A stretch of 64,000 nucleotides of DNA from Pedobacter miscanthi (GTDB lineage: Bacteria > Bacteroidota > Bacteroidia > Sphingobacteriales > Sphingobacteriaceae), in contig NZ_QNQU01000010.1 in assembly GCF_003315595.1 (NCBI RefSeq), positions 171,152 through 235,151 of the forward strand, in the 5' to 3' direction. Positions within the stretch are counted from its first letter, which is position 1. Every line of letters begins with the position of its first letter. The notes below the pieces were generated by a model. That model saw nothing but the letters and a program-made list of their open reading frames with translations. It was not told the origin of the DNA and did not search any database. Positions 26,201 to 33,397 of this stretch are shown one piece after another. The position numbers and the translations under genes are program-made.

Positions 26201-27192
26201 ATTTTAAAGGGTAGTCTAGGCCACTCAGGAGTTCGGGAAATCAAAGAACTATAATCTTCTATAAAAGTCAATATGGGCTCAGAAGGATAGATGCTTTCAT
26301 CCAAGTCACGCAGGAAATATGCCCTGTAAGTTTGGGCTAAGAATTGGCTTAAGGTAGATTTTCCCTGTCCTGGCCCAGCTTTTAGGACAAATTTATTTAT
26401 CTCTTCATTTGATCTCCATTTTTGGATCGTATTTCCCAGCGCTACAATATGTTCAACAAACCTAAAATTGTGATAACGGTTCTTTTCAGATGAAACATCG
26501 AGGTCGATGAATACTTTTTCGAGGTTAACTTTTTCAGTTACAAGTTTCCCAGCCTGATCGAGTTTTGTCTGGATATCCTCCATAAACTCGGTTTCAAAAA
26601 ACCTGCAAATTGCTCCATGAACATGTTTATGGCGTTCCTTATCATTATCCAAAAGTTCCAGCATTTTCGCAAGCACATCTCCAGGTAAGACAAATGGTGC
26701 ATATGCAATGGCGAGATCCCTGTTCAGATCTAAAAAATCTTGGATATCATGGTTTGAAATAACATGAATATGTTTTATGCCGTATATAATTTCCAATGAC
26801 CTACATAAGGCGCTGATTTTATCCTGTCCACCAGTTTTGGCAACAGAAGTCAGTATAATATTTGTAAAAAAAATCAGATTGTCCGGCAATGGAACAGATT
26901 GCTTCCTATTTACATATTTGTTTAAGTCCTTTTCCATCTCGGATTTCAGCCACTTGTGATCTTTCCCCTGGGCCTCAATTGTAATTGTCCGTGCCTTAGC
27001 CTGAATAACCCAATAGCCTGTCCAATTTTCTTTTTCTGATGGAAATGGCGAACTTCCCTGAAAAGTAGCTTCTCGCCCACCATCAGGTCCTTCGCCAAAA
27101 GATGTACAACCTGACCCTATATATTTTTTACAGATTGATTGAACCAAATGCTCAAAATCGTAGGATTGAAGTCTATTTAAATCGTATTTCAT
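23236..27192 (-). CDS. NACHT STAND-type NTPase with N-terminal restriction-like nuclease domain
   Basis: The protein has 1318 residues. Residues 1-70 show a Mrr-like PD-(D/E)XK domain: YDFEHLVQSICKKY, GPDGGREATF (35-44), VIQAKAR (62-68, a QxK variant). The NACHT module has Walker A GPGQGKST (273-280), Walker B LFIFDGLDEVP (385-395) and VIIVATTRP. The remaining 800 residues are helical-repeat-like with no motif I recognise, as expected of a target-sensing region. Proteins of this build (bNACHT/Avs-like) sense phage proteins and then activate the effector domain to kill the cell. It stands alone and is AT-rich, a passenger between the tra operon and rteC. Confidence 0.82.
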   Translation of the reverse strand: MKYDLNRLQSYDFEHLVQSICKKYIGSGCTSFGEGPDGGREATFQGSSPFPSEKENWTGYWVIQAKARTITIEAQGKDHKWLKSEMEKDLNKYVNRKQSVPLPDNLIFFTNIILTSVAKTGGQDKISALCRSLEIIYGIKHIHVISNHDIQDFLDLNRDLAIAYAPFVLPGDVLAKMLELLDNDKERHKHVHGAICRFFETEFMEDIQTKLDQAGKLVTEKVNLEKVFIDLDVSSEKNRYHNFRFVEHIVALGNTIQKWRSNEEINKFVLKAGPGQGKSTLSQFLAQTYRAYFLRDLDESIYPSEPILTFIEDYSSLISRTPEWPRLPFKIILKDYAGWITETHKRDKTESISIQTYLSRLINKKTGMNVNSYEIEILLRNMSSLFIFDGLDEVPVSSNREVVLHELNLFTEMILRKMDADVIIVATTRPQGYSKEFDVTKYNHLNIQDLTEDNCKIYLERLLANTIDNILVRESKLAILERALADSQVSRIMKSPLQASIMAILVNSGGEPPTNKYDLFKQYFTTILNREKQRGISEILQSDSASVTEIHYKLGVYLQAISEKSTNPSASIDITQFDQILTHYLIDKELDEQKIELYTRDIQNAAIDRLVFISQLEDQRIGFAIRSLQEYFAANGYVDNIDDKEVLERIAKISKNAYWSNTLIFITGYIAENKKYLTDNILALCGELNGDGLNPGDQSLTSITKLGSWLALDILNEGIFRNIPKLENRFCKFLEPLFSLASIDKHEEFSMLSENIVNKWVLGFLEKKLEENPNNSTCWLIMSLLYFERKIDTTTLISLMPKDPQTEIEYIIQIADNGRYDKPILELFDSNFLNYSQHTLYDFFSDEDNYGFISAFLAIASVDNIAKVWELLLFATYHSDHTRANYAKLYALIGILLTNEEIESQSFFQRSMRILNIDIVGGYSYDIKGYYPDENIILDRITTFSRSKGSKLSILLCNYLNQQSFENYRLLIQEIDLQEPAYSNDLKSSLSSFDSLGRTILEEKDCEKVFFDHTRKDIFDIISGVENHNSENVVLNYKYVFETAYEGRARYNIMDFYERYKDADVNSIAMLFRNFVSYSVFKMSVSQFEELREDDGFMSFYRGVYKSEEYIQPYYSSYRILDTLFLLPVAEIIDFLNIRRRNERPELEYIVFYDRKQVEPQLLRICLDKCIKVIQLQLLSEKLASYKCLFQTIIYYVNSFDNLAEVSLPFSDMADDENIDRYGMLLMLFDINISSKTIKKLGDYLKNNLDSLKQSDLPQAVRFILRNIPVGPQNESILLMLNSVFIENNFIKTMVLEATKDFVQSQPSLIGINGYNVS

Positions 27193-27533
27193 GAAGCGTT
27201 AATAGTTTAAAGTTCGTCGAAAATAAATAAAAGAAGACATACTGATTATGATAATTCCAAAATTTGTCTGATAACACAAAGGGATTTGATGATTTTTTAC
27301 AATATAAAAGCGCTATTAAGTTTAGATATAAAGCAAAGTGATGCCATCCCTCGGATATCTTTAGCACAAAAATCAAAGAAGGGATAGTAATCAATCCGAA
27401 AGCAACACAAGAAAGATAGCGCCTTGAAAAATGAAATTAACTCAAAAACCTATCAGGTGTGCGCTTAACAGAAGTGCCTGGCATATATTATGCGAGGTCC
27501 TTGTGGCAGATTGGCCATTTTTATCCTTTACTT

Positions 27534-27877
27534 TTACAACAGCACATACAGATAATTTGCCGTGTCCATAAGACCATTCCTACGCAGGCTTTCAAGCAGC
27601 TGATATTCATCCATCGCAGGATTCTTTCTGTTAAGGACCAACTCCCGGAAAGCCTTGATCGCCTGCTTCTGGTTCAGATCAACGATGTCCGTGAGAGAAT
27701 CATCGACACTTTTCGCCTTCATGCCGAAAGTGTCGACGTATTCTTCTGGAAAATCCTTCAGGTTATTGGTCACGATCACATTTGCATTCGTCTGATTACC
27801 GCTGCAAGCACATCCCGGTTATTCTCAACCGGTAGCCCGAGCTGCCCAATAAGCCCTTTATGATTCCCCACCAACAT
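27534..27877 (-). pseudogene. PIN-domain toxin remnant, truncated and frameshifted
   Basis: The intact part (27779-27534) reads VIVTNNLKDFPEEYVDTFGMKAKSVDD, then DEYQLLESLRRNGLMDTANYL, the C-terminal half of a VapC/PIN_3-type ribonuclease. Upstream, another frame reads GLIGQLGLPVENNRDVLAAVIRR (27847-27785 region). Restoring one base near 27790-27795 would join them as IRR-NANVIVTNN. The N-terminal strand with the first catalytic Asp is missing, and no antitoxin gene is adjacent. It is therefore non-functional as a nuclease. Confidence 0.65.
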
Positions 27878-28003
27878 GAGGCAAATCTAATTACGTCAAA
27901 GAACAAGGCGGTAACTCAAAACTGATTACCTTAACTATCAGACAAACAGATATAAACAGCATACCATCGAAAAAAAGGAATTTTGATCCACCCTAAAAGT
28001 AAA

Positions 28004-28921
28004 TTAAAACCCATTTCTACGGGCTGCCCGCCTGGGATCATACGCATCATCCTCATCCATTTTTTTCAAAACCGCTACCTTCATCATATCCAGAAACGCA
28101 GTCTTGCTCATCGTCTTTCTAGCCTTCAAATCATCAAAGCCCCTTTTGGGTACACGCAGGTTTACCCCAAAAAAATCACCCACCACTTTAAAAAGTTCTA
28201 CAATCCCTATCTGCCCATCATTTACCTGTCCGGTCAAATGAATTCCATGCACCAATTCGATCAGGTGGATATCTCCGCCCGTCCATCTAATCTCATGCTG
28301 CAGCCCACCGGACGGATCTACTACCGTATGCGATACCGGCAACTTTCCAGAAAGGGTATGCAACAGTGCTAAAATTTCATTGCGCAAACGTTCATATGCG
28401 ATAAACCAACTCACCATTTCCGACATCCGGGTTCCTAAAAAAGGATCATAACCCATCACCACTGGCTGTAGTACATTACCGGGATCCCCAAGGGTATAAA
28501 AAACCTCATCCAACATACCGCCATCCAAACGGAAATAATCATAATGCAAACGGTTCTGCTCGAAAAAATCAGCAATAGCCTTAAGCTTAATAAGGAAATA
28601 ACGCTTTTTAGCCTTCATCCCCATATTTGGGACAGCCGATAAAAAGTTATAGTGCTCAGTATAATACACGAGTAAAGATTTAAATTGGGGATAGATAAAT
28701 TTGTAATAATTAATTTCTGACAGGTTATCCACAAAGGGGTTTTCCAACACAAAATCAGACAAAGTATTTAAAGCATCGGCAATGGCGGCAGTCTGTGCCC
28801 TCACCAATAGATCAGGTTTACTTTCCTTTAAAACGAATGATTCCAGCAGCGGACAGAGCCCGTCCATCAAATTCTCACTAAACTTGTTGTACATAGGTTT
28901 GATATTTAGAGTAACTCCCAC
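28004..28921 (-). CDS. rteC: RteC-family regulator of element excision
   Basis: The protein has 305 residues. It matches the RteC family: FDFVLENPFVDNLSEINYYK-type N-terminus, YDYFRLDGGMLDEVFYTL (the Y(F)R-D-xxLDE signature), IRWTGGDIHLIELVHGIHLTGQVNDGQIGIVELFKVVGDFF-like region, and RKTMSKTAFLDMMKVAVLKKMDE at the C-terminus. In CTnDOT, RteC activates the excision operon. The start may be 28921 or MYNKFSENL at 28894. It is divergent from the Crp/Fnr gene at 29170, and the spacer 28922-29151 presumably holds both promoters. Confidence 0.85.
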   Translation of the reverse strand: MGVTLNIKPMYNKFSENLMDGLCPLLESFVLKESKPDLLVRAQTAAIADALNTLSDFVLENPFVDNLSEINYYKFIYPQFKSLLVYYTEHYNFLSAVPNMGMKAKKRYFLIKLKAIADFFEQNRLHYDYFRLDGGMLDEVFYTLGDPGNVLQPVVMGYDPFLGTRMSEMVSWFIAYERLRNEILALLHTLSGKLPVSHTVVDPSGGLQHEIRWTGGDIHLIELVHGIHLTGQVNDGQIGIVELFKVVGDFFGVNLRVPKRGFDDLKARKTMSKTAFLDMMKVAVLKKMDEDDAYDPRRAARRNGF

Positions 28922-29143
28922 CCCGCCAGTTAACCGGCAACAACTCTCACAGGCAGGAAAAATTTACGAATCAAAAATCAACCGGACATCAGCCGTCCAA
29001 CACACCAATATAATCCCCATCCCAAGTCTCCAGTTACCAGCGAAACCTATTACCTTGATCCTTATACTAAACCTTCAGATAAAGCGTTAACCAATTGTAT
29101 CCATTCCGCAAGGACAATATTAGTCCGTTTAAAAATAATAATG

Positions 29144-29169
29144 GTTGATCTGTGACACAATCGATCAAC
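29144..29169. promoter_or_regulatory. Inverted repeat at the start of the Crp/Fnr gene
   Basis: GTTGATC (29144-29150) and GATCAAC (29163-29169) flank TGTGACACAATC and end one base before ATG 29170. It is a likely autoregulatory site and argues for 29170 as the start rather than the GTG at 29152. Confidence 0.45.
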
Positions 29170-29796
29170 ATGCAGCATTTTAACAATTCCGAAGCCGACC
29201 TACTGGAAACACTAAGCTTCATTATGCCCCTTCCAACCCCAATGCAAAACCGGGTTAAAGAAGAAAGCCTTATCGAAACATTCGAACGCAAAAAAATTCT
29301 GTTATCACCAGGCGAAACCGCCCGCCGTATTTACTTTATCCGCAGCGGCTTCCTGCGTGCTTACTTCATCGATGAAGATGGCAAGGAATGTACCACCTGG
29401 TTTAGCACTAAAGGAGATCTAATGGCCTCCGCATCCAGCTTTTTCACCCAGCAACCCGCAAATGAGTACATCGAAGTCCTTCAAGACTGCACGCTTCAAT
29501 CCCTAACATGGCTCGAGCTTAATGCCTATTATGCCGACTTCAAAGAAGGCAACCTACTAGGCAGAATCATCATCCAGAAATACTACATCCTCGGTGAAGA
29601 GCGCGCCATCTTATTACGTACACAAAGACCCGAACAGAGATACAATCTCCTACTTAAAAACCACCCTCAAATCGAACAGCAAACCACACAGCAAAACATC
29701 GCCTCTTATCTCGGCATCAGCCGCGAAACACTCAGCCGAATCCGTAGAAAAAAATTAGAAATGTGTCACCAGACACAAAAAGGGAAAAAATCATAA
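29170..29796 (+). CDS. Crp/Fnr-family transcriptional regulator
   Basis: About 208 residues. The cyclic-nucleotide-binding-like beta barrel contains LLSPGETARRIYFIRSGFLRAYF and ECTTWFSTKGDLMASASSFF. The C-terminal helix-turn-helix is NIASYLGISRETLSRIRRKK. This is the common Bacteroidota Crp/Fnr-like type that lacks a canonical cAMP pocket; the ligand is unknown. ATG 29170 follows an inverted repeat, and GTG 29152 is an in-frame alternative. It is divergent from rteC, so it may regulate element genes. Confidence 0.85.
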   Translation: MQHFNNSEADLLETLSFIMPLPTPMQNRVKEESLIETFERKKILLSPGETARRIYFIRSGFLRAYFIDEDGKECTTWFSTKGDLMASASSFFTQQPANEYIEVLQDCTLQSLTWLELNAYYADFKEGNLLGRIIIQKYYILGEERAILLRTQRPEQRYNLLLKNHPQIEQQTTQQNIASYLGISRETLSRIRRKKLEMCHQTQKGKKS

Positions 29797-30470
29797 TAAC
29801 AAAACTCGATAAAAATTAACTTTGGAAACTCAATTATAGCAATGCGTAAATGAGTCTTATTGAAGGATTTCAGAAATTTAAGTGCATTTTAATTAATTGA
29901 AAAATGAAAATAAACAAAATCATTTCTATCAACAGCAGTCCATATTATCAAAAAACATATTCAAAAAACAAGGACAAGCAGCACTTTTAAATATGTAGAG
30001 AAAGATGTGTTATTAAGAAAAAAATCCAGATACACAAATATCTATCTTTAAATCCATTTTTTTTATGGGAACGGCAGAATACAAAACCAATCTATGATAT
30101 ACCTTTTATTTATCATTCGTACTGGTCACAGAGACTATGCTATTCTTTTATATTCTGATTTTAAAAAGACAAAAATTGATACTTTCAGATAACGGATTTA
30201 AAAGTTAAACAATAAAACAGTCGATTTTCACTAAATTCACCGGTTAAACACAGTTTTTACATCGAAAAAGATTTACTTCGAAAATTGGGTCTTGACAATG
30301 AGATTCGATAATAATTTCTAACTTTGGCGTTAAAAACACCATTGAGGTTTAATAAACAAGTCAATAGTTTTTTTCGGGGAGCCCTTTAAAAAAACAGGGA
30401 TTATTTAAACATTAATTATAATAGTGACAAAACCATGCCTTTAAAAGCATTTATCAATAATAAATCCTAA
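29797..30470. other. AT-rich spacer before the ATPase/nuclease pair
   Basis: The 670-bp stretch has no convincing gene. A 28-codon ORF (29904-29990) has no recognisable features. TAACTTTG (30319-30326) resembles a -7 box, but its nearest TTG is 24 bp upstream instead of about 19, so a promoter for the 30471 gene here is only tentative. It would leave a leader of about 140 nt. Confidence 0.45.
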
Positions 30471-31739
30471 ATGAAATTTATCAGAATAGCTAATGTTGGC
30501 CCATTAAAAGAAATAGCGATCGACCTGAACAAGGTTAATGTATTTATGGGTCCCCAAGGTAGTGGAAAAAGTACCATAGCTAAGATAATCAGCTATTGCA
30601 GCTGGGTGGAGAAAAATGTATCGATAAATCAATCTCTTGATGACTATCAGAATGATCATGATTTCTTCGAAAAAAGACTAACCAGTTTTCACAAACTCAA
30701 TGGATATTTTAATAAAAATAGTGAAATCCAGTATTCCAGTGATGCTTTAGACATTGATTACCGGCACAGAAAATTCAGTATTAAGTGGAAAGACAGGTAC
30801 GCATACAAACGCAAAAAGATTTCCTACATACCATCAGAGCGAAATTTGGTTATTTTGCCAGAAATTGAAAAAGTAGAACTTCCGCATAATAATCTCAGAA
30901 GTTTCCTTTTTGATTGGTTGGATTCCCGCAAGGCTTTTAACGTAGACAATAATCTTGAAGTTTTGGACTTAGATTACTCTTACTATTTTAACGACATTCA
31001 CAAGGAAAACCATGTGATTAGCAAGAATCGGACGAACGATATTCACTTAAGTGACGCGTCTAGTGGTTTGCAATCATTGATTCCAATGTTGACCACCATT
31101 GAATATAACACATCATTGATTTATAATGGGGAATCAACCTCTTTTGAGCTCGACGAAATCAGGCGGGATACTTCCAGAAAGCTTCTTTATGAGTTTATAA
31201 TAGGTAAGATTTATCCAGATAAATATCATACAGAGTCCTTGACAAAAGAAGAAATTGACCATATCAATTCCTTAATTTCACATGCAACTGGTGAATTGCA
31301 AAAAAGCATAGATCAATATCACAGAATTATGGACAACTTATTTAGGACCTCTGGGTCTGATCTGATTATTGAAGAGCCTGAACAAAATGTATTTCCAGCC
31401 ACACAGAAAACCTTTGTCTACAGTCTACTGGAAAAGATAATCAATAGTCCACATGAACATAGCTTGACTTTGACTACTCATAGCCCTTACATTCTATATG
31501 CGATAAATAGCTGTATAATGTATTCTTTGGTTAAACCTAAATTGAGCGAGGCAGAACACAAAACTTTGATTTGTACTCATTCAGAACTCTCACCTAAAAT
31601 TATATCAATCTACGAGTTGGTTGATGGCAAAATCAATCATATCCAAGGAAAAGACGGTCTTATTGAAGCCAATTACTTCGATACGATAATGAATGGTTTA
31701 ATGGAAGATTTCTATGCAATGTTAAACCACTATGATTAA
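30471..31739 (+). CDS. ABC-type AAA ATPase of a putative two-gene defence system
   Basis: The protein has 422 residues. Walker A GPQGSGKS is at 27-34, with the N-terminal FIRIANVGPLKEIAIDLNK typical of AAA_15/AAA_21 SMC-like ATPases. The ABC signature-like SDASSGLQ is at 194-201, Walker B LIIEEPEQ at 298-305, and a His switch TLTTHSPYIL at 333-342. The region 70-190 is an insertion of unknown fold. No TOPRIM domain follows the ATPase, so it is not an OLD nuclease. Its stop overlaps the start of the next gene by 8 bp. By analogy with Septu, PARIS and Gabija-like systems, such an ATPase probably senses invasion and controls a partner effector. Confidence 0.8.
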   Translation: MKFIRIANVGPLKEIAIDLNKVNVFMGPQGSGKSTIAKIISYCSWVEKNVSINQSLDDYQNDHDFFEKRLTSFHKLNGYFNKNSEIQYSSDALDIDYRHRKFSIKWKDRYAYKRKKISYIPSERNLVILPEIEKVELPHNNLRSFLFDWLDSRKAFNVDNNLEVLDLDYSYYFNDIHKENHVISKNRTNDIHLSDASSGLQSLIPMLTTIEYNTSLIYNGESTSFELDEIRRDTSRKLLYEFIIGKIYPDKYHTESLTKEEIDHINSLISHATGELQKSIDQYHRIMDNLFRTSGSDLIIEEPEQNVFPATQKTFVYSLLEKIINSPHEHSLTLTTHSPYILYAINSCIMYSLVKPKLSEAEHKTLICTHSELSPKIISIYELVDGKINHIQGKDGLIEANYFDTIMNGLMEDFYAMLNHYD

Positions 31740-32325
31740 GCTGGCCGTAAGCACTCAATTTCCACATCAATATGTTGGCTACGTTACTACAACCGATTCA
31801 TTTTACATAGCCGATTATACCGACCAAACAAAAACCTCAACAGTTAAGCGCGGGGTTGAATTTCATTTAGGAACAGCCCCAGCAGACAATGTATTTTTTA
31901 CTCTTACAAACAACATTGGACTAGAAATTGGTGGTATACCTTTTGATAATTCTAGCTTTATATGCGGTGGTAATCCTAGATCCCAATGTGAATGTGTCGT
32001 TTTCCCACATGATTCAACAACAGACTCATGGGTACTTTTCTCTGAATTGAAGTATTGTCAAAACAATACAACAAAAAACAGTAAACAAATTAAAAAGGCA
32101 ATACGTCAATTATATCGAACAAGGCATTATTATGTTCAGCATGGAATAATTACCAAACAAAACACTAGTTATCTAATCGTTTCACTTCCTTTACAAAACG
32201 TGCCTTTCAAAGGTTTTACGCCTACTCCTGCACAACTCGTAAAACTGAAACGTGACAGAAACATTATTCTTGCATTCAGAAACAATTCTTCGGTCATAGA
32301 TCAAAAATTATTAAGTGTCGTTTAA
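31732..32325 (+). CDS. Putative PD-(D/E)XK-like effector paired with the ATPase
   Basis: The protein has 197 residues and no family was recognised. A possible nuclease core is visible: QCECVVF (85-91) supplies an acidic residue, and WVLFSELKYCQ (100-110) gives an ExK. Together with AIRQLYRTRHYYV this has the spacing of a small restriction-endonuclease-like fold. The call is motif-based and tentative. The gene starts inside the last codons of the ATPase gene, so the two are co-translated and probably form a complex. It is followed by a 128-bp spacer and the convergent XRE gene. Confidence 0.6.
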   Translation: MIKLAVSTQFPHQYVGYVTTTDSFYIADYTDQTKTSTVKRGVEFHLGTAPADNVFFTLTNNIGLEIGGIPFDNSSFICGGNPRSQCECVVFPHDSTTDSWVLFSELKYCQNNTTKNSKQIKKAIRQLYRTRHYYVQHGIITKQNTSYLIVSLPLQNVPFKGFTPTPAQLVKLKRDRNIILAFRNNSSVIDQKLLSVV

Positions 32326-32453
32326 TTGATTCTTATTTAAAAAGCTATCCATAATGACTGGTTCAGGTTGCATTTATTATCATTTTACGCAGATCTGAAA
32401 CGGATCTTTACCTTTTCTATCTGTCAGGTTATAAACTTTTAAAGTCAAAATAA

Positions 32454-32681
32454 TCAGAAATCTAACAAATCTTTTGGATGCACAGATAGCCCCTTTGCAA
32501 GATCAATAATAGAAAGCAAGGTTGGATTAATTTTACCATCCACATATCGTTTAATATCACTATGCTCAATATTACAATTTGCCGCAATCTTTCGATATGA
32601 TAATTTTTTATTTTTTTTAATTTTTCCTACAGTCTCCCCAAACCTCTTCAAGGTATTCGCAGCTACATCATTCATATACAA
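32454..32681 (-). CDS. XRE-family helix-turn-helix regulator
   Basis: The protein has 75 residues and consists of one HTH_3 domain: KNKKLSYRKIAANCNIEHSDIKRYVDGKINPTLLSIIDLAKGL. The recognition helix lies in HSDIKRYVDGK. The start is 32681, or 32675 (MNDVAAN). An inverted repeat (32721-32742) just upstream is the probable operator, so autoregulation is likely. It is convergent with the ATPase/nuclease pair, and control of that pair or of the structured transcript to the right is possible. Confidence 0.85.
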   Translation of the reverse strand: MYMNDVAANTLKRFGETVGKIKKNKKLSYRKIAANCNIEHSDIKRYVDGKINPTLLSIIDLAKGLSVHPKDLLDF

Positions 32682-32720
32682 AAAAGCTTTCAGGAAAGTT
32701 CCGTGAAAAAAGGATTTTTT

Positions 32721-32754
32721 TTGTTGTGCTTTAACACAACAATTGGTATATTTG
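32721..32754 (+). promoter_or_regulatory. Operator palindrome and rightward promoter beside the XRE gene
   Basis: TTGTTGTG (32721-32728) and CACAACAA (32735-32742) form an 8-bp inverted repeat. On the + strand a TTG (32724-32726) lies 20 bp before TATATTTG (32747-32754), a good Bacteroidota -33/-7 pair, so the palindrome overlaps this promoter. The transcript would start near 32761 and enter the hairpin-rich region. Confidence 0.6.
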
Positions 32755-32760
32755 ATTTAT

Positions 32761-33000
32761 AATTAAGGCATTAAAAGAGTCTCGCTTGCTAAATTTCGAC
32801 AAATGCAAATGAACGGGACAATAGATAATGCCTATAGTGATATTTTGCGTATTTTCGTGCGCACTATAGCGCTATGGGCTCTATTGTAAATCCGTTTCAT
32901 GGGCCGTCGAAAGCCTAGCAAGGCGGTATATAGAGCCCAGCTATAGTGCTTTACCTACCAACAGACTCGTATCAACCATACGAGCATGAAAAGAAAAAAC
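32761..33000 (+). ncRNA. Possible structured RNA (or 28-aa peptide gene) under the XRE operator
   Basis: A long stem pairs GCACTATAGC (32861-32870) with GCTATAGTGC (32940-32949) and TGGGCTCTAT (32875-32884) with ATAGAGCCCA (32930-32939), with a 4-nt bulge. It encloses an inner GCC/GGC hairpin. A second perfect hairpin (CTCGTAT-CAACC-ATACGAG, 32966-32984) follows. A 28-codon ORF (32803-32889, MQMNGTIDNAYSDILRIF and on) overlaps the left arm. Whether RNA or peptide is the product is open. Confidence 0.4.
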
Positions 33001-33021
33001 AACCCGGTAACCCAATCTAAG

Positions 33022-33249
33022 CTATTCCCACTGGCTAATGGCACTGCCGTGTTTTTTCCTTTCCATACACAGAAACCCCAATCCTCCTACCCGTTTGACA
33101 GGCTTTTCGCCATCAAACCCAAAAACCCTATCTAGCTTTGGCATAGCCCTGTCCCTCAAATCAAAAAACACTGGTTCGTTAATAATGTATTCACGGGCCG
33201 GGCTATGCCTTTCACCAAAACAATCAGCCAAAAGCACATCTCTAACCAA
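33022..33249 (-). CDS. Doubtful small ORF
   Basis: A 75-codon frame (MVRDVLLADCFGERHSPAREY and on) with no family and no clear promoter. It overlaps the inverted repeat 33140-33149/33200-33209 and an equally long frame on the other strand. It is listed because nothing else explains this stretch; it may well be non-coding. Confidence 0.2.
   Translation of the reverse strand: MVRDVLLADCFGERHSPAREYIINEPVFFDLRDRAMPKLDRVFGFDGEKPVKRVGGLGFLCMERKKHGSAISQWE
33140..33209. repeat. Perfect 10-bp inverted repeat
   Basis: GGCATAGCCC (33140-33149) and GGGCTATGCC (33200-33209) flank 50 bp. It is one of several inverted repeats packed between the XRE gene and susC. Confidence 0.6.
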
Positions 33250-33292
33250 AAACGACTAACCAAAGTATAAAGAATTTTACCCGAATCGTCCC

Positions 33293-33359
33293 ACAACCAG
33301 GCGGGAAGCCATGTTTATCGGTTAATGGTTATTTCACCATGGCCCCCGTCCTGGTTTGT
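33293..33359 (+). promoter_or_regulatory. Imperfect stem-loop in the susC leader
   Basis: ACAACCAGG and AGCCATG (33293-33313) pair with CATGG and CCTGGTTTGT (33338-33359), enclosing an AT-rich loop. It ends about 40 nt before the susC ATG, so it could modulate susC expression. No riboswitch class was recognised. Confidence 0.4.
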
Positions 33360-33397
33360 ACAACACAGTAAACCAATCAACTAACCATATCAACAGT

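Noticed and set aside
27459..27863. 134-codon + strand ORF
   Set aside because: It is antisense to the PIN-domain remnant, whose family signature is clear on the minus strand.
29904..29990. 28-codon ORF in the 29.8-30.5 kb spacer
   Set aside because: Too short, AT-driven and without family or promoter support.
30471..32325. PARIS, Septu or Gabija
   Set aside because: No TOPRIM/DUF4435 partner, no HNH partner and no UvrD-like helicase, so none of these names fits.
32861..32949. Retron msr-msd
   Set aside because: The stem looks suitable, but no reverse transcriptase is encoded anywhere nearby.
32861..33209. Phase-variable invertible promoter for susC
   Set aside because: Repeats are short, spacers are only about 45-50 bp, and no site-specific invertase gene is adjacent.
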